From the IMG/VR virus record IMGVR_UViG_3300018080_000643, positions 1 to 21,951 of that record: a stretch of DNA of 21,951 nucleotides; one strand, written 5' to 3'. Below, piece after piece: positions 5,105 to 14,800 of the stretch. Positions within the stretch are counted from its first letter, which is position 1. The number at the start of each line of letters is the position of its first letter. Source of the DNA: a virus. The notes below the pieces were generated by a model, which worked only from the letters and a program-made list of their open reading frames with translations, was not told where the DNA came from and ran no database searches. Position numbers and translations under genes: made by a program.

Positions 5105-5569
5105 ATGAAAGAAATCAAAGAACCAGAAATTATAGACGAAAGTGTAGCATTGAAAAAGGTTAATTCAACGGAATTACAAACTAATGCAGAAGAAAATCCA
5201 TTAATTACCGATGAGAGATTGTTGAGTGTTTATGAAGGGGTGTTGGATCAAATTGAAAAAGATAGAGATGAAGCAAGCGAGTTGCTTGTGACGTTCATAG
5301 ATATGGTAACAAATGATGGCGAGTCGAGTGCAGCAGCTAAAGAAGCTATTGTTAATTTAATGAAATTAAAAGCAGACACCGCAGACAAAAAAATTAAAAT
5401 AGCCGACCTGATGACTCGGATTAAACTTAAAGAGCGAAATACAATGCCTGGTTATTTAGCAGCACAGCAGCACAACACTTATAATTTTGGTCCTAATAAA
5501 TCAGAGGAAGATACCAAACAAATGCTTATGGATGAAATAAATAAACATAGTAAAAAGGGTACACAATGA
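5105..5569 (+). CDS. Possible small terminase subunit (T4 gp16-like)
   Basis: This 154-residue, helical, acidic protein has a central helical pair (residues 40-110, from LLSVYEGVLDQIEKDRDEASELL to IADLMTRIKLKE). Its C-terminal part reads HNTYNFGP followed by MLMDEINKHSKK. The length (T4 gp16 is 164 residues), the central helical pair and the late NxxxFGP-LMDEI pattern recall T4 gp16, which recognises DNA for packaging with gp17. The resemblance is from memory of gp16 and is weak in identity. No large terminase lies in the window to support it. It is the first gene of the rightward operon. Its ATG follows the split ribosome binding site, and its stop overlaps the next start by four bases (ATGA). 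Confidence 0.4.
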   Translation: MKEIKEPEIIDESVALKKVNSTELQTNAEENPLITDERLLSVYEGVLDQIEKDRDEASELLVTFIDMVTNDGESSAAAKEAIVNLMKLKADTADKKIKIADLMTRIKLKERNTMPGYLAAQQHNTYNFGPNKSEEDTKQMLMDEINKHSKKGTQ

Positions 5570-6882
5570 GTAATGATATTGTTGTTGATGATTGGCTAGC
5601 GGAATATGACATTCCATCGCTCGGTGGGCAACCGGATGCGGGTATAAGCCCAGTCGGAGCAAATCCTTTGGGTAGCGGACCAGGGGGTTATCCCAATCAA
5701 ACTGCGCAAATGCCTGATCCAAATCAGCCTCCTGATCCCAATATTACCAATCAAGGAATGCCCGAACAACCACCTGAAGATATTACAAATGATCCTATAG
5801 GTCCAGATATGCCAGAGGATAAAGAAGATCTGGATTTTGAGGAATGGAAACGAAAATTTATTAAAGAGTCTGTAAAAGGCGATCCTAATGATCTTTTGGA
5901 ATTACTTAAAAATGTTCGCAACAGAGAATTAGAGCCATATGAAAGAAAATTTGTTGAAGACAATATCCAAGTTCAATATCTTCGTCAAAATGCGAATGTC
6001 AAACAAGCGTCAGATAAGGTTAGAAAGCTCATTAGAGATCAATTAGATCAAAATAATCCAGCGACTAGTTTATGCAATCACATACAAGATGTTCTTAAAA
6101 CGATGCCTGAATTAAATAATGTATTCATTAAAATGACAGGTTTGTATGGGGCCAAAAGTGATGCACATAGAAAATACATTGCTTCTTTAATTGGAGGCGT
6201 GCAAGTAGGTTCAGGTTCTACAAAAGAAGATGTTATCTTTAATGAACGAGAATTCTCTATTGGCATTTCTACAAGATTTAATTCCGAATTTGGTGATGTT
6301 ATGCTTGGTAAATGGGCTTTGCTGGAAGATGATCCAGAAACATACCTAGAGGAGCCAGAGTTAGACCGAATGGAAGAAGGTAGTCCCGAGGAGCGTGATG
6401 TGCTCCGTAGACGTGTGGTGATGGAATCTATTGCTAATAAATATAAAACTAGAGCATTTTTAATAAATGTTGTGGGAGAAGATGGCACAGTTTATTGTCT
6501 TGGTTGGGATTTGTCCAATTCACTAAGAAGTGCATACAAAGAAGGCAAAATGGTGGTTAGAGCAGTTAGATCAGAAAATTCAGAAGCAATGATTGATGAT
6601 AATGGATCAATTGTTCCTATGTTAGACCTAAAAATTGATTATTTAAAACCCACAGGAAAACTTGATGCTAGTGGGGCAAAAGAAATGAAAAAACTTCCAT
6701 TTATGGAACGAAGAGATGGTATGTTGTTTTTGTTGGCAGATGTTGAGTTGTTGCAAAATGCTGCTTCAACTCTACAAGGAATGAGTTTTAAAGAAATACC
6801 TTATAATGGCAACCCAAGCGATTTAAAAGCTTTGGCTAGAAGTGTACCAGATGTAAGTGAAATGTTATTAAGGAACCCATAA
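5566..6882 (+). CDS. Hypothetical 438-residue protein with disordered Pro-rich N-terminus
   Basis: I do not recognise the family. Residues 1-85 are rich in Pro, Gly, Asn and Asp (for example DPNQPPDPNITNQGMPEQPPED) and probably disordered. Residues 90-200 are charged and helical (DFEEWKRKFIKES, NVRNRELEPYERKFV). Residues 215-380 look like mixed alpha/beta (IGISTRFNSEFGDVMLGKWALL, TRAFLINVVGEDGTVYCLGWDLSNSL). There is no membrane segment or known enzymatic motif. Translation is coupled to the preceding gene by an ATGA overlap, and the next gene starts one base after its stop. The setting suggests a virion or packaging role, but that is position-based inference. Confidence 0.65.
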   Translation: MSNDIVVDDWLAEYDIPSLGGQPDAGISPVGANPLGSGPGGYPNQTAQMPDPNQPPDPNITNQGMPEQPPEDITNDPIGPDMPEDKEDLDFEEWKRKFIKESVKGDPNDLLELLKNVRNRELEPYERKFVEDNIQVQYLRQNANVKQASDKVRKLIRDQLDQNNPATSLCNHIQDVLKTMPELNNVFIKMTGLYGAKSDAHRKYIASLIGGVQVGSGSTKEDVIFNEREFSIGISTRFNSEFGDVMLGKWALLEDDPETYLEEPELDRMEEGSPEERDVLRRRVVMESIANKYKTRAFLINVVGEDGTVYCLGWDLSNSLRSAYKEGKMVVRAVRSENSEAMIDDNGSIVPMLDLKIDYLKPTGKLDASGAKEMKKLPFMERRDGMLFLLADVELLQNAASTLQGMSFKEIPYNGNPSDLKALARSVPDVSEMLLRNP

Positions 6883-6883
6883 A

Positions 6884-6905
6884 ATGAAAACATTTTTAGA
6901 ATTTT
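6884..6905 (+). repeat. 22-bp direct repeat, copy 1, at a gene start
   Basis: These bases, coding MKTFLEF plus one base, are identical at the DNA level to 7180-7201, the start of the next gene. The sequences diverge immediately afterwards. Identical codons throughout, rather than only identical residues, point to duplication or recombination of the N-terminal module. Confidence 0.8.
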
Positions 6906-7183
6906 TAGATGATGTAAAATCAAGTGATATGAGAATGGATCGCCCCCGAGATCCCAAGGCTAGTGATCCTGATATATGGGATTTAGATGATCGTTTAATA
7001 AAAGCCCTACAAAATCCCAGTAAAGTAAAAGAAATTAAATCAATTCTTCAGCAACATCCAGAAGTAGCTGAAAAATTGGAAAAATTAATCAAAGGTACAG
7101 CAAGTCGTTTTGGTGTAAATGATTTTCCACCAGGAACAGATATAGATTCTATTACTAGAAATACTATGAAAGGCTTTGAATGA
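6884..7183 (+). CDS. Small protein with MKTFLEF N-terminus
   Basis: This 99-residue protein opens with MKTFLEFLDDVKSSD. A linker rich in Asp and Arg follows (MRMDRPRDPKASDPDIWDLDD), then a helical section (residues 40-75, including VKEIKSILQQHPEVAEKLEKLIKG) and a Pro/Gly-rich end. I do not recognise the main body. The first residues resemble the capsid-targeting N-terminus of T4 internal protein III (MKTYQEFIAE), so it may be packaged in the head. The motif is suggestive, not proof. It starts one base after the upstream stop and its last codons overlap the next gene. Confidence 0.65.
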   Translation: MKTFLEFLDDVKSSDMRMDRPRDPKASDPDIWDLDDRLIKALQNPSKVKEIKSILQQHPEVAEKLEKLIKGTASRFGVNDFPPGTDIDSITRNTMKGFE

Positions 7184-7201
7184 AAACATTTTTAGAATTT
7201 T
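7180..7201 (+). repeat. 22-bp direct repeat, copy 2, at a gene start
   Basis: Second copy of the repeat at 6884-6905, again beginning exactly at an ATG and coding MKTFLEF. The bases before the ATG differ (GA here, AA in copy 1). Confidence 0.8.
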
Positions 7202-7437
7202 GTGAATCAAAAAATTTAGAACAAATTGCCAAAAAAGCAAAGGTAGATATTAAAGGTGTTTGTCCCAAACAATTATCAATGGGTATGGAAGTAGAAAAAG
7301 AACACGATGCCAAGATGGGGAAAGATACAGATGTTGTTCCAGGTCATGATAAAGGAACAATTATGAAAATTGCTGTTGCTCATCTTAGAGAAGACCCTAA
7401 ATATTATACAAAGCTAAAAAAGGTCGAGGATCACTGA
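7180..7437 (+). CDS. Small DUF5661-like protein with MKTFLEF N-terminus
   Basis: The protein has 85 residues. After the MKTFLEFCESKNLEQ leader the body reads CPKQLSMGMEVEKEHD (residues 28-43), then KIAVAHLREDPKYYTKLKKVE (63-83). This matches my memory of the small DUF5661 family, which has a G-MG-EVE-EH block followed by IA-AHL-E-P-YYT-L; its function is unknown. Here that domain appears fused to the MKTFLEF N-terminal module shared with the previous gene. The start overlaps the previous stop by four bases (ATGA) and the stop overlaps the next start by one base. Packaging into the capsid through the N-terminus is a reasonable guess. Confidence 0.7.
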   Translation: MKTFLEFCESKNLEQIAKKAKVDIKGVCPKQLSMGMEVEKEHDAKMGKDTDVVPGHDKGTIMKIAVAHLREDPKYYTKLKKVEDH

Positions 7438-7946
7438 TGAATACTTTTAACGAATTTGTTGATAAAAAATCAAGAGAAGCTAAAAAACAACTTGGTATCG
7501 TTAAAAAAATATTAGAAAAAAATAATTTGATTGTTGGCGACCACCTTGAAGATGAAGAACCTCATATATTCCTAAAATGTCCCGATGGCAGAACATCATT
7601 TGACGGTATAAGAATTTATAAAATTGCAGACTCTCTTGCATATCGCATTCAAAGAGAAGAAAAAACACATCCATTCGGAAAAGCATATCCTCTTGATATA
7701 GAAGATATGTTTTCTGATTATATGACGGATACGAAAAATCAAGAAAAGGCTGGCAAAGCAGTAATAAAATCTGTTGTTGAAGAATTAAACAGATTTTTTG
7801 TTAAAAGCGCTGAAGCTGAAAATGAATTAAAACAATCTGACTTCGATAAATCTGGTGATCCACTCGGTCGAGTTACAGTGCGAACTACAGGCACGGATTA
7901 TGCCAATCAAGTCCAAGGATGGACACATGGAACAACAACAAACTGA
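7437..7946 (+). CDS. Hypothetical protein with MNTFNEF N-terminus
   Basis: This 169-residue protein opens with MNTFNEFVDKKSREAKKQLG, a variant of the MKTFxEF start of its two neighbours. A basic helix (KKQLGIVKKILEKNN) is followed by a compact mixed region (residues 35-85, VGDHLEDEEPHIFLKCPDGRTSFDGIRIYKIADSLAYRIQREE), then helices and a Gly/Thr-rich tail. I recognise no family. The body could be a small beta-containing domain. It is the last gene before a terminator, so it closes the operon that starts at 5105. A role inside the virion is inferred only from the shared N-terminus and position. Confidence 0.65.
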   Translation: MNTFNEFVDKKSREAKKQLGIVKKILEKNNLIVGDHLEDEEPHIFLKCPDGRTSFDGIRIYKIADSLAYRIQREEKTHPFGKAYPLDIEDMFSDYMTDTKNQEKAGKAVIKSVVEELNRFFVKSAEAENELKQSDFDKSGDPLGRVTVRTTGTDYANQVQGWTHGTTTN

Positions 7947-7948
7947 TT

Positions 7949-8030
7949 GGGGCATATGTGAACTGCCCCGCCGTGCATACCCGCCGGGCCTCTGCCGCAA
8001 GGTACGCTATCTCTCGGCGGGTTTTTCTTT
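7949..8030 (+). terminator. Double-hairpin terminator
   Basis: GGGGCA (7949-7954) pairs with TGCCCC (7964-7969) just after the stop codon. CCCGCCG (7980-7986) then pairs with CGGCGGG (8015-8021), followed by TTTTTCTTT (8022-8030). The second stem has an unusually long 28-nt loop containing a possible inner CCT/AGG stem. Together they end the 5105-7946 operon. GC content is much higher than in the surrounding genes. From 8031 to 8166 I see only AT-rich sequence with no convincing promoter, ending in a TAAGGA ribosome binding site for the gene at 8167. Confidence 0.8.
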
Positions 8031-8166
8031 GTAGTCTTGCTATCTTCATTCTATATTTTTCACGATTATTACTACCTTTTACCTTCTTGGCAGATTTGAA
8101 TGTAAGAGGAATTGAAACATTTTTAAACAAAAAAAACTAAATATCAGTAATTAATTAAGGATAAAT

Positions 8167-8793
8167 ATGCCTTCAATCAGGAATAATATGGGATTACCAG
8201 CAGGACTTGGCATTCCGTCTACTTTGCGAGATCAATTCAAAAGAATTACCAAGCAACAAGGCCCAGTTCGCCCAGTTCCCGCTAACCAATATGGTCCAAG
8301 TGTTAAACCAATCGGCAAAGGCAGCTTGGTTCACTTTAATTATCAGTTCTGGCAACATGATCCGTATCCCCTTGTTATCATAACTGATATCTTTCCTATG
8401 TATATCCGAGGCGTAAATCTACACTACTTAACTTTTCCTTATATTAAAAATTTATTACAAGCTAACTGTGATAATAATGGCTTTTCTTATTATAACATAC
8501 GAGGAGATCAATATATAGTAAATGCCTTTAGAACATATAAACGCGCAGGCATAAAGCGACTTAAAACCCTAGATTGCGCTTTTATACTGCACGTTCTCGC
8601 CTCTGTTCGTGCTTTAGATCCTAATGAAGTTGACAATATACGAAAGGTAATTCAAGAACAAATTAGGAGGCGGGCTCAACCAAAGGCAGAAGAATTATCA
8701 GGTAAATATATGGAAATGATGCGAGGACAACAACAGCAAGGTTTCATAGATATAAATAATCCACCACCAGTGGCACCACCAGAACAAATTTAA
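8167..8793 (+). CDS. Conserved T4-like phage structural protein, function uncertain
   Basis: The 208-residue protein is Pro/Gln-rich at both ends. Its core (residues 50-150) reads LVHFNYQFWQHDPYPLVIITDIFPMYIRGVNLHYLTFPYI, then a basic stretch YNIRGDQYIVNAFRTYKRAGIKRL. The pattern 'F-Y-P---D--PLV---D---- I-G-NLHYL' recurs in a small virion-associated protein of large T4-like phages. I know it by appearance and cannot give a gp number with confidence. It has a clear TAAGGA site six bases before ATG and sits directly ahead of the tape measure gene. A tail-completion or neck role is therefore plausible but unproven. Confidence 0.6.
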   Translation: MPSIRNNMGLPAGLGIPSTLRDQFKRITKQQGPVRPVPANQYGPSVKPIGKGSLVHFNYQFWQHDPYPLVIITDIFPMYIRGVNLHYLTFPYIKNLLQANCDNNGFSYYNIRGDQYIVNAFRTYKRAGIKRLKTLDCAFILHVLASVRALDPNEVDNIRKVIQEQIRRRAQPKAEELSGKYMEMMRGQQQQGFIDINNPPPVAPPEQI

Positions 8794-8801
8794 GGTAATT
8801 A

Positions 8802-11800
8802 ATGGCAGATTTCACAGTTGACGATCTAATACGCGGAATGACAGCAGAAATCTCACAAGGAGAAACTGTTAAAAAATCTGATGTCGCTGCTGAATTACAA
8901 CAAATTTTAGATAAATTTGTTGATAATTTTAGTGAGAAATTGGATAGTGCCGCAAATCTCATTAAATCCGTAGGTGATGCTTATAAAACGGGCTTTAATA
9001 AAAAAGAAATTAAAAATCAAGCTCCAAAACTTAAAGATGTAGGAAACATGTCTTTACAAGGGATGACTAAAGGTTTCCGATCTGCTCTAAGTGGTGGTTT
9101 GGGAAGTGTTTCTTCGCCTCTTGATGTCATGAGTGGCTTAATGAAGACAGTTAGAAACCTACTCAATGTAAACATTAAACAAAATGATCGTTTCGTATTT
9201 GGAAGTGCTCAACACATTATCATTGAGGATATAGATGGTAAAGTAATGAAACAATTGAGGGGTGGAGAATTTGGAGCTGGTGGTGCAAAGGATACATTCC
9301 TGAGTGGTATTAAAAATATTGGAGAAGTTGGTGGAACGGCAATTGCTTTAAAATCAATATTCGAAGGAGCATTAGTAGGAGAATACGAATTCATTAGGGG
9401 CATGCGAGAAATTGCCTATCAAACTGACGCACTTGATTCTTCCATGTTTAATCTTCAAGGGCGATTAAGAGATATAGGGAAGCAAGTTCAATATACAGGG
9501 GTTAATAGGCAGAAATTCTTAACAGCTTACATGAAGAATCTTAAGAAAGGAATCAAAAGTCAACAACAAAGTTTAAAAGTAACACAAATTGGATTGTTTA
9601 CAGGCAAACAATTAGGGATGGATGCAGAAGCAACCGCCTCAAGATTTCATGATTGGCACATGCAACTTAGATTAAATACAGGAGAGTTGCAAGTCCTTAG
9701 TGGCGCAACGAGTGAAATAGCCAAGACTACGGGGGTTACGGGAGAGAATTTAGAACAAGCTGTACAGGCTTCCGATAAATTCATGAAAAATCTTCGAAAT
9801 TCAGCCAGTTTATCTGCAACTGGTGCTAAGAATATGATTGGAATGACGGCAGCAGCACAAAAATATGGTGTTGAAGAACAGGTTTCTTCAATACAACAAG
9901 CATTAAGCAGTTTAAGTGATTTTAGACGAACTGATGCTGGGTTTAGAGCGTTCTTAATGCGAGCCGGTGAACTTGCAGGGGTTGCACACGAAGTTTTCAC
10001 TACGGAAGTAATGCACGATCCTAAACTTGGAACGCGGTTTGTTGGTGGTTTAAAAAAACAAATGGATCTCATTTTAAAAATGGCTCCTGACGCAAGGGGG
10101 TATTTGTCGGGCAATATATTAGAAGCTGATTTGCAAGACATTCCATTTGAGATCAGACAATATTTAAATGAAATGACACAACAATTGACAGGAGGAGCAT
10201 TTAAAGGTTTGGGGGACATGCAATTAGCAATTAAATCCACCGAAGAAGGTTTCATGAGCTTTGAAGAAAGAATGAAAAAGCTAAAAACAGAACGAGATCA
10301 AAGTTTCAGAACAACTCAAGAGTATATGCAATATCAGCAAAAGATAGCCAGCAGTACGTTGCAAAAGACGGGTCAATTGTTAAACGAATATAACACAGCA
10401 ATTACAAAGGCTGATAAATTAGATCTTACAGGTAAGCCCTTAGAAGAATTATTTGCAAAAAGTGGCTCAAGATTTAAAACAGAAATGGAACGTAGCGCCG
10501 GTGCATTTGCCGAATTGGGATTGGCAGGTACATCACATGAAGAAAAAATAAATGGGTTATATAAAACTCGCTTTAATCTTGTTGCTAAAATGGGAAATGA
10601 ATTTGATGTTGATATAAAATCCACTTCTAAAATGATGCAAAAGGCATTGCAAGGCCCGAAAGACAAAAGGGATTCTTTAATTCGTGAGGCTATGACCACT
10701 TTAAATGAAGATTTGCAAAAAATAGAAACAGCGAGACAAAGAAAGTTAGACCCTGTTAAGTCCCTTCAATATCGCATTGCGGAAGCTAATGAGATAGTTG
10801 CCAAAAATACAGGCCAAATTATGAATTACTTATTCAGAACGTTGGGTGCAGGAGGGATAGGAGCAATTGCAATTGGCGCTATGTCACCAGCAGTCGTAGG
10901 TGCAATTCAAAATGGATTTGGCATGATTGGAACTGGTTTTCATGGTGCTGCTGGAGGGGGTAATTTAGCCAAAGGCGGCTTAACAATGCTTGGTGCTCCA
11001 TTTAATTTGTCAGCAGGCGGGGCATTGGTTGCTATTGCAGGCATTACGGCAGCAATAGGTGGAATAGTGTCCGCATTCAAAGCAGGTAAGCATGCAACCG
11101 ATATATTTAATACTTCCTTAGACGAATTAACAATAAATCAGAAATGGGCTGCCGAAGGTGCTGGTTTTTTAACCGGCGCGTTAAATTTTCTTACATTAGG
11201 GCTATTTAAAGGTGCTCTTGGTCCTACTGGGTGGCTGACTCAAAAACTTGCTTTGTTATTTGACGCTTTTCCTCCTCTTGCTTGGGCAATGCAAACAGTA
11301 ATGATACCGGCAAAGATACTTTGGGGAGTTCTTAAAGGCATAGGAAGATTCATTAAGAATGTATTTATTGGATTGTGGAATGGTATAAAAAAAATATTTA
11401 AACCATTTATTGAAATTGGAGAATTAGTCGGTGAGATTTTCCGTGATTTTCAAGAAGCATTTGGTGGCTTTGGAATAAAAGCAAAAGATACAATTGGTAT
11501 TGTTGAAACCATAGCTTCAGTATTAGGAGGAATAGGAAAAGGTCTCGGTTGGGTAATTGAACAAGTTGGTTGGTTGATTGGCGGACTTATTCGTATAGGT
11601 CTAATTCCACTTAAATTTATTATTGGTGCAATTTGCGGTTTAGTCAAAGGCATTTTGAAAGTAATAATGCCAATTGTAAAATCTTTCACAAAATTCTTCA
11701 AAGGTCTTGGTGAAATAATAAAAGGCATTTTCACACTTGACGGCAAAATGTTTATAAAAGGATTGCGAATGGCACTTTATGGTGCCGGGGAGTTTATCTG

Positions 11801-14800
11801 GGAGGTTTTTGTAGGCGCAATTACTAGGCTGCCGGCAATATTTATTGATTTGGTTGGAGGCGCAATTAAAGCCCTTCCTAAATTCATTAAAAATATTGGC
11901 AAATTTATGTGGAACACAATTACTTCGGCGTTAATAGGTCTGGGCGATTGGCTTTGGAGTGTTATTACTAAACCGTGGCAAGCAACCGGAGAAAAAATAA
12001 GTGGTGGTTATACTGGAACCAATGATAGTGAATGGAGTTCATTAGAGGGAGCAGGAAAAACCGCCAAAGGACAAATAGAACTACTTTTAGGAGATGAATG
12101 GAGTCTTAGAGGACAAACATTGGGCAGACTTGAAGGTTTAGGAAAGGCTGCGGCTGGTGCGACTGAATTTCTCACTGGTTGGATGTTTGAAAAGGGTGGT
12201 AAAGTTCCTGGGCAAGGGGCAGTGCCAGCTATTGTTCATGGAGGAGAACTTATTATTCCGGCTGATTATACCAAAAAAGGAACTGCTGGTGTTCTTCAAT
12301 TTCTAAAAGATAGATATGGAAATGCCCTTCCTCATTTTGCCAAGGGTGGCGTTGTGGGTGTTGCGCCAGACGTGGCAGCTATGCAATTTGCACCAATGCC
12401 ACAACCAACAAGAGATTATAAAACAGCGACGGAAGGAGAAATGCCATATTCTCCAGCACTTATGAATTATGTTTCGGCTAAACAAATTCCAATGTTTAAT
12501 CAATCTATGACGACAGTTACTATGAAAGGCAAGAAACATCTTGCAGAATTAGGCAATGTAGCTGCTGATGTGTTTAAAAATAAAGACATATCAAGAATGA
12601 CTGATTATGCAAGAGTAGGAATGGCAGCCGCAAAAGATCATGCCTATAGATTCCTTCAATATACGAGACAAATAGAATTCGGAAATGTTGGAAAAATGAT
12701 AACAGGTTTAACTAAAAAGACAGCAGAATGGGGCAAACTGACTACTGGTACTTTTACAAAAATTATGAAAGCATTTACTGCCATTTCTAAGGCTGCTAGT
12801 GGTGCGAATTTAATAAAGTATGGAAAGAATATACATGCAGTTTCTAAGAGAATTCCGATTTTAAAGAAAGCAGTGGATTTGACAGAGCAGGGAACCAAAA
12901 TTATTGCTCGTAGTAAATTCGGAAAAACAATAAAAGATGTATCACAATCTCTTGGGATAACAAAAGCTTCTATGTTTCCATTCTCAGCAGCTAAAATGCC
13001 GCCTACAACTAAAGCGGGAAGGTTTGCAGCGGCAGCAAAGACAAAGGTAATTGGTGCCGCAGGATCTGCGAAGGATTGGTTTAAAGGACTTAAAGTTGGA
13101 GAGGTTGTTAAACAATTAACACCACCATACATTAATGATGCAATAAAAGCTATTGCTAAACCAAAGACAGCAGCCGATGGAGGTAAAATTGCAAAGACAA
13201 TTACAAAGGCATTAACTACTGGTAAAAATGCAGCAAAAGGAATATCTCCTCCTGTTCTTACCAAATTAGTCACTGAAGCTGCCTCTAAAGTTAAATTAGC
13301 TAAAGGAGTTGCCACACTTGGCAAAGTTTCAAGATTTGGTGGTGTGGCTTCAAAACTTAGTGGGGCAGCCGGGGTTGTAGGACAAGGTGCCGGAAAAATT
13401 TTAAATATTCCTGGCCTTAGTCAAATTTTGGGTGGTATTAGTGGTTTTCTTGAAAGAGATGCTGCTACGGGCGTCTTTAAAGGACAAGGCATAGCAGGTG
13501 GCATTGAATCTACCATACTAGGGGCTTTAACTGGAGGTGCTGACACGGGAAGTATGTTTAGTGGAATGCTTGGCATTAAAAAAGGCGGGGCTGGCGATGA
13601 AGCTATGGGCGTTTTAGGCGCTACTGGAACGGGGGCATTAGGCGGTGCTGCTTTAGGCACAATGATAGCGCCAGTTATTGGCACAAGCATTGGTGCCGTT
13701 GTTGGTGGTATTGGTGGCGCTGTAGCTGAATTGTATAAAATAATGACAGATGCTGGATCGCCTCTTAAAAAATTCTTAGATCAATGGGCTCCTGCGGTTA
13801 ATATTATTATTCAACCATTAAAACATTTGGTTGTGGGCATACAAGAACTATTTGGTGGGGCGTGGAAAATTATTAAGGGTTTGTTTACACTTGATTTTAA
13901 ATCTGTGGGTGATGGAATTGTTCAAATGCTTTTATCCATTCCCAAGGCAATATTTAATACTGTCGTATCAATAGTTTCAGCTATCGTAAAACAAATTTTT
14001 ACACTTCCCAAGGTTTTTGCAACAGTATTATTTAAACTTCCTCAATTGGTTTATAATGCCATAGCAGAAATATTCACTAGCCTTGGTGGAATGGCCGATA
14101 AGATGAAAGGTCCGTTTGGAGAAATATTAAGAGCTATTTTGACCCCATTTAAGATTATAGGACAGATAGCCTCAGCGGCAGGTGGTGTTTTTGGCGGATT
14201 GTTTGATATGGTGATGGGGCTATTTAGTTTTGATTTTAATAGAATCAAAGAGGGGTTTATAGCAGCTATTATAACTTTGCCAAATATGTTCGGAAATGTT
14301 TTAGGCACAATTGGAAAATCTTTAATTGGTGTGATGGCTAATGTGCCTTTGTATATTCTAGGAATGTTTAAAAAAACATTTATTGATTTGCCAAAACATT
14401 TAATAGGTTCTATTACCAATGGATTAAAAAGGCTTTCTGACGGCATATTGGCTCCAATTTTTGAACCTATTTATAAAGCATGGTTGGATATCAAAGGCGT
14501 ACTAATGGAAATCATTGAACCCTTTGAATCAATATTTACAATGCTCAAAGGTGCTTTTTATAAAATTCAAGAGGCTTTATTGAATATTTTCCAACCATTT
14601 TTTAAACCATTAATGGATGCCAAATCAAGCATATCTAAAATTGCTCAATTATTAACTCCTTTGGTTTCTGTATTAAAAACCGTATTAATGAGTTTAATTA
14701 TATTAGTGGGTGCGTTTGTAAAGATAGCTGTAACTGTGCTTAAACCTATTATTATGGGTTTGGGTAAAATTATAGCAGGCGTAGCTAATAACATAGCGGG

